Shown here piece by piece: positions 7,838 through 15,783 of a stretch of 64,000 nt of DNA. Below the pieces are notes generated by a model. The model was not told the origin of the DNA. It saw nothing but the letters and a program-made list of their open reading frames with translations, and made no database searches. The DNA lies in contig NZ_CP025096.1 of the NCBI RefSeq assembly GCF_002831565.1, positions 5,310,609 to 5,374,608 of the forward strand, read 5' to 3'. The translations under genes and the position numbers were made by a program. Every line of letters starts with the position of its first letter. Positions within the stretch are counted from its first letter, which is position 1. This DNA comes from Spirosoma pollinicola (GTDB lineage: Bacteria; Bacteroidota; Bacteroidia; Cytophagales; Spirosomataceae).

Positions 7838-9868
7838 TTAGTTTAATACGGTACTATTTTGTGCCTTTTGTATCTCATGCTGTGCATCCTCCGGCAAAAG
7901 TAGTCCTTCCTTCACCAGATCATTTGCGGCTTTCTGAACTGCCGCTACATAGGCCGCATGCGTACCGTAGCGTTCTTCCAGCGACAGGCGCGGGTCGTTA
8001 GCAACTATCCGCTCGGCTTTGGTTTTTTTAAAGGGAATGAACATACCGTTGAGTGAGGCTAGGTCGCCTTCGCCATAGCCTGCCCGACGCAAACTCCACC
8101 CCGTATATGTGCCAAGTGGTACGCGCATAGTGGTGTTCCGAATGCCCCCCAGTTCGTTGCCATCCTGATCGACCTTTGGCACCAGAACCGTGTATACGTT
8201 TGCCTTGATGACTTTCGGGGGTTCCTGTAGCACAATGCCTGTAATATGGTGGCTGTTGTAAGCTGGTCCAAAATCAAGCAGCGGTACATTGTTGAACTGG
8301 CCATTGTATACCACGCCCGGAATTGATGGCCAGCCGATACTATTCTGGTCGGGGCGCACCAGTGTTTTGGCTTTGATGGTTGGATATATGCTGGCAGGAG
8401 GCAGCTTATCCTGCAACACCCACTGCTCCAGCGCAATCAACAACGCACGCAGGTTAGGCTGATTCTGATTGGGATTCGTCATGAAGCCCGATACCGGGTC
8501 CAGTATACTACCCGGCGAATGTTGCGTACCGGCAAATAGATAAATTCGAACGTTGTCGGGAATGACGAGGTCCTGCTTCCCATGAGAATCTGTCGTTGGC
8601 AGCGACGCCCGTATCTGGCGATATTCTGACGAGCTGAGCGTTTGCATGATTTTAGGGCAATTACCCATGGGCGAACAGGCTTCCAGAATACCACCGGTAA
8701 TACCCGAAACCGGATCGCGGGTAACGTTCCAGGTAAAGGGGGCTTCATTGCTCGGGTAAAGGTGATCTTCGTGCTGAAGCCCTCCGCCCCCCGGCCGACC
8801 AAAGCGAATGTTCAGGGAGATCCGGCGAGTGGCGATGTGGGCGTTGATGCCATCGAACACCCGCTGGCCCGGTTCGTCCTGATTAAAGCCCAGTTGCAGA
8901 AATGTACGGGTGAAATTACTGCACTGAGATACCCCCTGCATGATCGCGGCCCGAATTGGAAGCGTAGTTGCCCCCGCTACCAACAGGGGATTTGGGTTGC
9001 GGGCGTCGTCGGTGGTTGACTGCCGCAGAAATGACGCCATATCCCGAACCGCAGCAAAACCCAGCCCCAACACCAGCGGATTTTTGGCGGTATATACCAG
9101 TTCGTAAATGTAATTTGGGTCGAATCCTTCCTTCAACGAAAGCTTTGTATTGCTGGCTGTGCCGGGAAAGGGCTGAGTTGTACAGTCAGAAAAGGCCCAG
9201 TCACTGTTAGGAATAGGCATACGGGCATCAGCTTCATGTACACGTTTGGTTAGTACTAACCCGGTGTTGTCGAGACTGATGGTTTCGTAGCTGTGGTGTG
9301 TTATACCGCTGAAAGGGCCGCTGCTCAGACTCTGTGTTTTAGCGGGTACAGTGACCTGAAATTCGGCCCGGAGCAGGCCCGTTATTTCCTTGCCATTGTT
9401 GGTCGCTACGGGCACCTTAATCGTCAGGCGCGGACTGCCCGGAACGGTTTCTCCGGCTAAAACATCGCCCTGCCAGCCGCACCAGACATACACATAACCT
9501 CGTTTGAGCAGGGCCGTATCGGCCGGAAATACGTTTCCCCGGTTGGGCAGGCTCAGAAACAGCAGGCCGTTACTCTTACCTATGTCTTTGGGGCGCAGCA
9601 ATGCAAACTCAGACACGTATTCGATCATACCCCGCTCATTTTTAGGAGCCAGTTGCAAATCCTGGATGATCTTGTTCTGGGCCAGCTTCGGGTCTACTTC
9701 GCCATATGCCTGACCCGTAACTCGCTCATAAGCACCCGCGTTGCCGAAGGCGCGACCACTCGCGTAGGCTTCTGTTTTGGTGATAACTAACTTGACAATA
9801 CGCGCCTGCGCCGTGAGCGTGAGACCAAGCAACAACAGTACGAAACGAAGGGATAGGGCAAATTTCAT
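7838..9868 (-). CDS. Secreted alpha/beta-hydrolase domain protein (Abhydrolase_10-like)
   Basis: The 676-residue protein carries a signal peptide (FALSLRFVLLLLGLTLTAQA). It then resembles the large 'alpha/beta hydrolase domain-containing' secreted family, with VWCGWQGDVLAGE near 125, the nucleophile-elbow candidate MQGVSQCSNFTR, and IYLFAGTQHSPGS. Substrate unknown; relatives are thought to be esterases or lactonases. It is 13 bases downstream of another secreted esterase gene on the same strand, so the two are probably one operon. The operon sits between arsR and arsM, but nothing in the proteins links them to arsenic. Confidence 0.72.
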   Translation of the reverse strand: MKFALSLRFVLLLLGLTLTAQARIVKLVITKTEAYASGRAFGNAGAYERVTGQAYGEVDPKLAQNKIIQDLQLAPKNERGMIEYVSEFALLRPKDIGKSNGLLFLSLPNRGNVFPADTALLKRGYVYVWCGWQGDVLAGETVPGSPRLTIKVPVATNNGKEITGLLRAEFQVTVPAKTQSLSSGPFSGITHHSYETISLDNTGLVLTKRVHEADARMPIPNSDWAFSDCTTQPFPGTASNTKLSLKEGFDPNYIYELVYTAKNPLVLGLGFAAVRDMASFLRQSTTDDARNPNPLLVAGATTLPIRAAIMQGVSQCSNFTRTFLQLGFNQDEPGQRVFDGINAHIATRRISLNIRFGRPGGGGLQHEDHLYPSNEAPFTWNVTRDPVSGITGGILEACSPMGNCPKIMQTLSSSEYRQIRASLPTTDSHGKQDLVIPDNVRIYLFAGTQHSPGSILDPVSGFMTNPNQNQPNLRALLIALEQWVLQDKLPPASIYPTIKAKTLVRPDQNSIGWPSIPGVVYNGQFNNVPLLDFGPAYNSHHITGIVLQEPPKVIKANVYTVLVPKVDQDGNELGGIRNTTMRVPLGTYTGWSLRRAGYGEGDLASLNGMFIPFKKTKAERIVANDPRLSLEERYGTHAAYVAAVQKAANDLVKEGLLLPEDAQHEIQKAQNSTVLN

Positions 9869-9881
9869 ATTGATAAAAGAC

Positions 9882-10772
9882 TTAGTTTCCGTTTAACACC
9901 TTACTGAAAAACAGCACTTGGTAAGGAAGGGCGTTTTGCCAAAATTCCCAGCTATGACCGCCGGGCCGTTCGCTGTAATCGTGCGGTGTTTGGTTGAAAA
10001 CCAGCCGATGATGTAATTCGCGGTTGGGCTCAATCAGAAAATCATCTACCCCACAGTCGATGACCAGTTTCAAGCCGTTTGTTTTCATTTTATCGGCCAT
10101 GCCCACGACCGAATAGGAGGCCCATCCGTCGGGCGCCTGGTCGAATGGCCCCAGAATTTTTTCGAACTCTGCCTTGATGTTCTTTGTCGCATCGGGCGGA
10201 AGCTTCCAGGCGTTCATATCGAGATTCAGTGCCCCACTCATGCTTCCAGCTGCACAATAGAGGTCGGGATGGCGGGTCGCCAGATATAATGCGCCATAGC
10301 CCCCCATCGACAGCCCTGTAATTACCCGGCCTTTAGGTGTGCGAATAGTGCGATAGGTATTATCAATTTTAGCAATAACCTCTTTGGTCAGGTAGGTCTC
10401 AAACTGGCTGTCTTTGATGACGGGACTATCCACATAGTAGCTGAACACCTCGCCTTCGGGCATGACAATAATGAGGTTATACTGATCGGCGAGCCGGTGA
10501 ATCAGGGTTTTATCGGGCGTTTTTGTAATCCAGTCGTTAAAGTGCCCAAAGCCGCCGTGGAGCAGATAGAGTACCGGGTACATCGTTTTATTCTTTCCGG
10601 CAGATGCATAGGAGTCGGGCAAAACGACCACCGCCCGAAGGTTCTTTTTCATCACCGCGCTGGGTACGTCCAGGGAATCGACTTTGGCCGCATAGAGCGG
10701 AAGTGTTAGCAGAAAACTAAGAAGGAATAGTAATGGCCAGAGCGAAGGTTTAGGCTGATTTATTTTACGCAT
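9882..10772 (-). CDS. Secreted esterase (feruloyl esterase/antigen-85-like, PF00756)
   Basis: The 296-residue alpha/beta hydrolase has a signal peptide (about 1-29, ending LPLYAA). It shows VLYLLHGGFGHFNDW (oxyanion region), the nucleophile elbow ITGLSMGGYGALYLA (S155), an acid in DCGVDDFL (about D243/D244) and the catalytic His in PGGHSWEFW (H273). Such enzymes cleave or transfer acyl esters in the periplasm or outside; the substrate is not known. It is the first gene of a pair with the Abhydrolase_10-like gene. A paralogue-like enzyme lies at 57162-58118. Confidence 0.85.
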   Translation of the reverse strand: MRKINQPKPSLWPLLFLLSFLLTLPLYAAKVDSLDVPSAVMKKNLRAVVVLPDSYASAGKNKTMYPVLYLLHGGFGHFNDWITKTPDKTLIHRLADQYNLIIVMPEGEVFSYYVDSPVIKDSQFETYLTKEVIAKIDNTYRTIRTPKGRVITGLSMGGYGALYLATRHPDLYCAAGSMSGALNLDMNAWKLPPDATKNIKAEFEKILGPFDQAPDGWASYSVVGMADKMKTNGLKLVIDCGVDDFLIEPNRELHHRLVFNQTPHDYSERPGGHSWEFWQNALPYQVLFFSKVLNGN

Positions 10773-10985
10773 ACGAGTTTGACGTTAATGCCGGTTTAAT
10801 AGGGTGAAATATCCTCTGAAAATGCCTGGTAACGTGTCTTTGGAGAATATGTGTTGAGACAAGTTGCCCAATCGTTTTGACAAAAAGCTGTTCGATCACT
10901 ACTTGGCCAATGACGTAATAAATAGATCAGCATTAATAAACTAGACCTTACTAGAAGTCCACTGTAGTAACAGTAATTATTTATA

Positions 10986-11003
10986 GCCTCTCGTTAAAGA
11001 GGC
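10986..11003 (-). terminator. Short hairpin after arsR
   Basis: A six-pair stem GCCTCT/AGAGGC with a six-base loop starts 10 bases after the arsR stop on the minus strand and is followed by an A/T-rich stretch. A weak terminator candidate. Confidence 0.45.
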
Positions 11004-11012
11004 CAATACTGA

Positions 11013-11342
11013 TCAACAACAGCTTTTTTGATTAACAAATGAGTCCAGTACTTCGCCAAACACCTGCCGGGCTTCTTCCCAAACGGGTTCGTTGATGCAG
11101 TAACAAACGCGGGGTGGGTCGATGCTGCCCTGGATGATGCCAATACGTTTCAACTCCTTCAAATGCTGTGATACGGTAGCCTGAGCCAGGGGCAATTCAT
11201 CAACAATATCGCCACACACACAGGCTTTTTTCTGAGCTAACAATTGCAGAATAGCTACGCGAGCCGGATGCGCAAAGGCTTTGGCCAGATCGGCCATGCG
11301 GTTCTGCTGATCCGTAAAGATTTCGGTTTTCGTCGCTCCCAT
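11013..11342 (-). CDS. arsR: ArsR-family arsenite-responsive repressor
   Basis: This 109-residue winged-helix protein has the sensor pair C41/C43 in KKACVCGDIVDEL, equal to the ELCVCDL arsenite-binding motif, followed by the recognition helix QATVSQHLKELKRIG (about 55-69). More cysteines lie at 80, 82, 108 and 109 and could complete the metalloid site. It releases its operator when arsenite binds. Matching palindromes precede arsR itself (11370-11385) and arsM (7703-7718). The ATG at 11342 is only five bases past a good TAnnTTTG box, so the message may be leaderless or translation may start at Met16 (11297). Confidence 0.92.
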   Translation of the reverse strand: MGATKTEIFTDQQNRMADLAKAFAHPARVAILQLLAQKKACVCGDIVDELPLAQATVSQHLKELKRIGIIQGSIDPPRVCYCINEPVWEEARQVFGEVLDSFVNQKSCC

Positions 11343-11346
11343 GTGC

Positions 11347-11385
11347 CAAAGGTATGAAGAAATTTGATTATCGCAATATTACGAT
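11347..11385 (-). promoter_or_regulatory. arsR promoter with overlapping ArsR operator
   Basis: On the minus strand TTG (11376-11374), 19 bases and TACCTTTG (11354-11347) form a consensus Bacteroidota promoter. The operator ATCGCAATATTACGAT (11370-11385) covers the -33 box, so ArsR binding would block the polymerase. The -7 box ends five bases before the annotated ATG. Confidence 0.75.
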
Positions 11386-11585
11386 GAAGTTGTTTTTTGG
11401 CTATGTATTTGCGAGGCTTGTTTACCACCCCCAACCGAAGCGTCGGACCACCGTAAATAAATTTTAACCCTAACCCCACTTATAAATAACCGGGAAATAA
11501 AAGCCCATGTAAGAGTCCGTAAGCTGTTGATTACCTTGAGATAAAGCCTCATTATACAACCTTTCACATTTTAATTCTTCACACC

Positions 11586-14579
11586 ATGTTCGTTCTAATC
11601 CACGCGTTTTCCCGGCTCGCAAGTCCCGGTCTGTATGTATGGCGATCCGAAGTAGCCGGTAATCTGGTTGCCCCGTTTAGTGATGATCGTACTACTGGCT
11701 GGTCGACGTTTCAGGTGCTGCTCGATCCGCAGATAAAGCCCCTTGTTCAGTTCAAATTAGTTGGTCGCGACTCGGAAGGGAAAGGTGTCGACTGGGAACT
11801 GGACGATTATAACCGGGAGCTAAAACGATTGCCCGACGATACGTTTCCGGCTGAAATCTGGATATTCCATAACGCCCGCCGTATACTTGATGTCGACCCA
11901 ATGACGGCCTTGCCACAAAGCCGACTGACAGTCCATCTCATTACGTTGAATCGGTACCGGGAAAGTCAGCTTTGTCTGAGCGATGCCAACGCTCACGAAG
12001 TCCGGTTTGAACCCGGTCTGCCTGATAATCTCGGACCTGTTTTTACCGTTGACCTGACTGGCCTTCAACAGCAATTCTTTTATTTCAGGTTTGTCAAGGG
12101 GGATAAAGTAAACGGAAACCGGACCGATTTTGAGCCGCCCATTGCCAACAAAGTATACGTTGCCGATGATGGCAACGAGATATGGGTCCACAGTGATGCC
12201 GATATTATTCGGGATAGCCAGCCCGTTCTACGGCAGCTGACGGTTCATGTTCACAAAGAATCTGATTGGAACGACGCTCCCGAGATTCACCTTTGGCAAC
12301 CGGGTTCGGGTTTCGAAGTAGACTTACCAGCCGAACAGGAAGATGACGGATGGAGCGCCCACCGGATATTACTTTACACCAATATTGAGTACCGTTTTTA
12401 TGTACGCTATCGGTCGCTAGCGGTCGTCTGGCAGGAACCTAATCGGGCGCATCGGCGGCTGACCATTTTGCAGGAAACCGAATGCTGGACCATTGAGGGC
12501 GATGATGTGGTATTCGACAGTCGGCCTGCGCGCGACCTGGCCGTAACGATTCGTATTGCTGCCCGACCCGCTGGTGGAGCCTATGCCGGGCCGTTCCAGG
12601 CGCGGGTGGGTGTTCTGGATGCCGGCGGCTGGTCTGAATCGAATTTGACGGTGTCGGCTAGTGATTCGATAAGCTTTAGTACCTATCAGGGTATTGCCTT
12701 GAAGCTTGATTATATGCGTGCCGGAACCGTCATCTCGTCGCATCGGTTCGATACACCCGAAACGGGAGATACGTTCGATGGGTTTTCGGTTTTGTCGAAG
12801 CCGATTGTGTTGCGTGAAGCTCCACCAGCCGCTCTGTTTGCCGATCCGCCTTTCACGATTTTACGGCCGGGCATATGGGAGCAGGCTGGGACGCTTCATT
12901 TTGCTCTTCATGTTCAGGATGTATCGCGGGCACGGCTCAAAGGGGCATGGACAAATACACTCGTCGACCTGTCGCTCACTAACGATGGTACCTTTTTCTG
13001 GGCGCAGATACCCATTACAGATATAGCACCCTTGGGGACAGACTATCATAAACAGGCGTATAACTACATTCTCAACGACGATTGGCTGATTCACGATCCA
13101 GCCGCTCAGTGGGTGGAAGGGTCGACGCCGGGTAAGCATTCGCTCTTGTTCAATCCAGATCGTCATCAATGGCGGTCTTATTCCTGGCAGCGACCGGGTT
13201 GGGAGTACCTGATTATTTACCAGATCCACCCTGCTCGCTTTTCAGATCGGCATCCAGAGTTAAGTCCTCTATTGCAGGTAGCCCGCGAAATAGATGAACA
13301 GGCCGGTCATTTGCGCGATCTGGGTGTTACGGCTATTGAATTGTTGCCCGTCAACGAAGTAGGATCGCCAATATACGGCTGGGGATATGATCCGGCGTTT
13401 TTCTTTGCCGTTGAAGCCAATTACGGTGGCCCCGCCGATTTGCAGGAGCTGGCCGATACTTGTCATGCGCATGGTATAGCGTTGATACTGGATGTGGAGT
13501 TCAACCATACCGGCAATACGGATAATATTCTGTTCTCCACGGCTCATGACACGTTCATTGACGGCGATACACAATGGGGGCCGCTGATTAACTTCGACAA
13601 CCCTATTTGCCGTTTCTTTTTCAGGACGAACCTGATTTATCTCGCCGAGACGTTCCGTATCGACGGATTCCGGTTCGACCATACCGACACCATTATTAAT
13701 GGCCACAAACAGCAGGGGTATATCAATGTTCCCGGCTCAGGTGGCGGTTGGGAGTTCCTGAACGACATGCGTCAGGCACTAAAAAAGCTTGATCCGAACA
13801 TCGTTATGATCGCGGAGGAGTTGCCGAACGACTGGTATCTCACGAGTCAGGGGGCTATGGATAGTCAGTGGTGCGATGATTTTCACGACCGCATGGTTGA
13901 CGTGTGCCGCCGTCGGGAATCTGTTTTTAGATTGGGGCAGGCGTTGGAACTAACCAATCCTGTTTATCAGCACTGGTATAGTGCAACTAACTATGCCGAA
14001 AGCCACGATGAGGTTGGTAATGAAGATAACCGGATTGCCAAATGCGCTGAGTTTGGTTCAGGCCTGCGGCTGGCTAAAGTCGCACTCGCTACAGTGTTGC
14101 TTGGTCGGGGACTACCACACATTTTCATGGGTGGTGAAGCGGGCGAAACGCGTCAGTTTGCGAAAGATAAACTCGACACACTGCCGCTGGCTGTTTACCG
14201 ATCCGATGTCAACCAGAAAAACGTATTGGCCTGGTTTCAAATACTTTGTGGATTACGGAAAAATGATAGCCGAATCAAAGGCCCCTCACCCTTAAACGTT
14301 CGTTATGCCGATGGAAACCTGTTGGCTTTTTCGCGGGGTGGCGCTGGTGAGTTTTTCATCGTGCTGAACTTTGGTACTTGGTCGGGCAGCATCGGCCTGT
14401 CTACGCTAAATCTGCCCGACGGCGTTTATTGCGAACTATGGAATTCGACATGGCCTGCGTTTGCCATTTCGGGCGAGTGGGAAAACGAGCACACCAACTG
14501 GGGGCGGGATGCCCGGTTGAGCCGAAACAACTCGCTGAACATCCCGGATTTTGGCGTAGTAGTTCTTGAGCGGGTGTAA
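11586..14579 (+). CDS. Large GH13-family alpha-glucan-acting enzyme with N-terminal beta-domains
   Basis: The 997-residue protein ends in a GH13 barrel (from about 540) with all four regions: I LDVEFNHTG (about 634-642), II GFRFDHTD with nucleophile D698, III MIAEELPND with acid/base near E744, and IV ESHDEVGNED near 806-812. The HDEV form of region IV resembles branching enzymes and trehalohydrolase-like GH13 proteins. The first 500 residues hold several beta-sandwich modules; two start alike (LTVHLITLNRYRESQ near 116 and LTVHVHKESDWND near 219) and look like pullulanase/CBM-type glucan-binding domains. No signal peptide is evident, so it probably acts in the cytoplasm on glycogen or maltodextrin. 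The start at 11586 follows an A/T-rich leader. Confidence 0.85.
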   Translation: MFVLIHAFSRLASPGLYVWRSEVAGNLVAPFSDDRTTGWSTFQVLLDPQIKPLVQFKLVGRDSEGKGVDWELDDYNRELKRLPDDTFPAEIWIFHNARRILDVDPMTALPQSRLTVHLITLNRYRESQLCLSDANAHEVRFEPGLPDNLGPVFTVDLTGLQQQFFYFRFVKGDKVNGNRTDFEPPIANKVYVADDGNEIWVHSDADIIRDSQPVLRQLTVHVHKESDWNDAPEIHLWQPGSGFEVDLPAEQEDDGWSAHRILLYTNIEYRFYVRYRSLAVVWQEPNRAHRRLTILQETECWTIEGDDVVFDSRPARDLAVTIRIAARPAGGAYAGPFQARVGVLDAGGWSESNLTVSASDSISFSTYQGIALKLDYMRAGTVISSHRFDTPETGDTFDGFSVLSKPIVLREAPPAALFADPPFTILRPGIWEQAGTLHFALHVQDVSRARLKGAWTNTLVDLSLTNDGTFFWAQIPITDIAPLGTDYHKQAYNYILNDDWLIHDPAAQWVEGSTPGKHSLLFNPDRHQWRSYSWQRPGWEYLIIYQIHPARFSDRHPELSPLLQVAREIDEQAGHLRDLGVTAIELLPVNEVGSPIYGWGYDPAFFFAVEANYGGPADLQELADTCHAHGIALILDVEFNHTGNTDNILFSTAHDTFIDGDTQWGPLINFDNPICRFFFRTNLIYLAETFRIDGFRFDHTDTIINGHKQQGYINVPGSGGGWEFLNDMRQALKKLDPNIVMIAEELPNDWYLTSQGAMDSQWCDDFHDRMVDVCRRRESVFRLGQALELTNPVYQHWYSATNYAESHDEVGNEDNRIAKCAEFGSGLRLAKVALATVLLGRGLPHIFMGGEAGETRQFAKDKLDTLPLAVYRSDVNQKNVLAWFQILCGLRKNDSRIKGPSPLNVRYADGNLLAFSRGGAGEFFIVLNFGTWSGSIGLSTLNLPDGVYCELWNSTWPAFAISGEWENEHTNWGRDARLSRNNSLNIPDFGVVVLERV

Positions 14580-14583
14580 ACAA

Positions 14584-14674
14584 GTAGCATGGACATCCTG
14601 TCCGCGTAGCAGTAAGCTAACGGTTGTGGGTCTTGTTTTAGCTTACGGCTACGCGGACAGGATGTCCACGCTAC
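14584..14674. repeat. Long inverted repeat, REP/BIME-like (36-base arms, 2 mismatches)
   Basis: Arms 14584-14619 and 14639-14674. Each begins GTAGC and holds an inner hairpin GGACA-TCC-TGTCC, followed by GTAGC(A/C)GTAAGCTA. The arm resembles the one at 1546 (same ATCCT loop, similar GCCGT-AGGCTA tail), so the two are probably one repeat family. It starts four bases after the GH13 stop. Confidence 0.87.
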
Positions 14675-14774
14675 AGAAAAAAGAACGATTTGGAATTAGC
14701 CAGAACACAGTAACGTTTCCTGATATATGCCTTTTAAGTAGGAGAGTACAGGACAGATTAAGCTTTGTAGTATC

Positions 14775-14782
14775 TACATTTG
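14775..14782 (+). promoter_or_regulatory. Candidate -7 box for lutA
   Basis: TACATTTG matches the Bacteroidota TAnnTTTG box 65 bases before lutA. No convincing TTG lies about 20 bases upstream, so support is weak. Confidence 0.35.
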
Positions 14783-14846
14783 TTACTCAATGCTACCCTG
14801 TTTGGCCCAACGTTTTTTGTGGGCAATTGCATAGTCTGAATCGAAT

Positions 14847-15581
14847 ATGAAAGTTGGTCTGTTTATTCCCTGTTACATTGATCAGTTCTATCCGCAGGTA
14901 GCCATCGCTACCCTGAAATTGTTGGAAAAAGTCGGCTGCAAGGTGTCGTATCCGCTCCAACAAACCTGCTGCGGTCAGCCAATGGCCAACTCCGGCTTTG
15001 AACACCTGACGGGGGGATGCAACGAGAATTTCGTTCGCAACTTTGCCAACTGCGACTATATCGTTTCGCCCTCCGGGAGCTGCACACTGCACATAAAACA
15101 TCACCTGCATTCGGCCAATGAGGAAGTAGCTACGGGTATCCGCTCCCGTATTTATGAACTTACCGAATTTCTGACAGATATCGTGAAAGTCAATACACTA
15201 GATGCAACGTTTCCCTACAAAGTTGGCTTGCACCAAAGCTGCCACGGACAACGGGGGTTACACATATCCCAGATGTCGGAATTGGTTGCACCGCCCTTTT
15301 CGAAGCCGGTACAGTTGCTCAACTTAGTGAAGGATCTGGAACTAATTCAACTCGACCGGCGCGATGAGTGCTGTGGATTTGGCGGTACATTCTGCGTAAC
15401 GGAAGAAGCCGTTTCGGTTAAAATGGGGAAAGACCGCGTAGCCGATCACCTGCGTCACGGGGTCAATTTCATCACCGGCGTCGATGTGTCGTGCCTGATG
15501 CATATGGAAGGTATTCTGAAACGGGCTAATTCGAATGTAAAAGTTAAACATATTGCAGAAATATTAACGGCTACCATATGA
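14847..15581 (+). CDS. lutA: L-lactate utilization protein LutA (LldE/YkgE, CCG-domain)
   Basis: The 244-residue protein consists of two CCG (cysteine-rich) repeats: QQTCCGQPMANSG and, in the second half, DECCGFGGTFCVTEE, with HQSCHGQRGL between. These repeats bind an iron-sulfur cluster of the type found in glycolate oxidase and heterodisulfide reductase. With LutB and LutC it oxidises L-lactate to pyruvate at the membrane. lutB and lutC follow on the same strand, but a 200-base repeat-containing gap separates lutA from lutB. No lactate permease is in the window. Confidence 0.92.
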   Translation: MKVGLFIPCYIDQFYPQVAIATLKLLEKVGCKVSYPLQQTCCGQPMANSGFEHLTGGCNENFVRNFANCDYIVSPSGSCTLHIKHHLHSANEEVATGIRSRIYELTEFLTDIVKVNTLDATFPYKVGLHQSCHGQRGLHISQMSELVAPPFSKPVQLLNLVKDLELIQLDRRDECCGFGGTFCVTEEAVSVKMGKDRVADHLRHGVNFITGVDVSCLMHMEGILKRANSNVKVKHIAEILTATI

Positions 15582-15586
15582 CCACC

Positions 15587-15732
15587 CCCAACCCCCTCCT
15601 AAAACAGGAGGGGGCTATGCCGAGGGGTAGCCTGTTGTGCAATTGAAGAGGTTTTTTCTTTAAAAACAGGTGGTAATCTTAAAAAAAACTGCCATCATGT
15701 AGAGTCCCCTCCTGTTTTAGGAGGGTGTTGGG
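15587..15732. repeat. Inverted pair of CCTCCTAAAACAGGAGG repeats between lutA and lutB
   Basis: Arms 15587-15613 and 15706-15732 match with one mismatch. Each arm is itself a hairpin (CCCCTCCT-AAAAC-AGGAGGGG), in inverted orientation around a 92-base spacer. This C/G-rich unit looks like a dispersed short repeat and interrupts an otherwise compact operon. Confidence 0.8.
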
Positions 15733-15783
15733 CCGGGCGGCCGGTGCCGGTGGTAAGAATAGCTTGACTAACAACATTACTCA

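Noticed and set aside
7838..10772. The two secreted hydrolases as part of arsenic resistance
   Set aside because: They lie between arsR and arsM, but they have signal peptides, no cysteine motifs and no ArsR operator before them.
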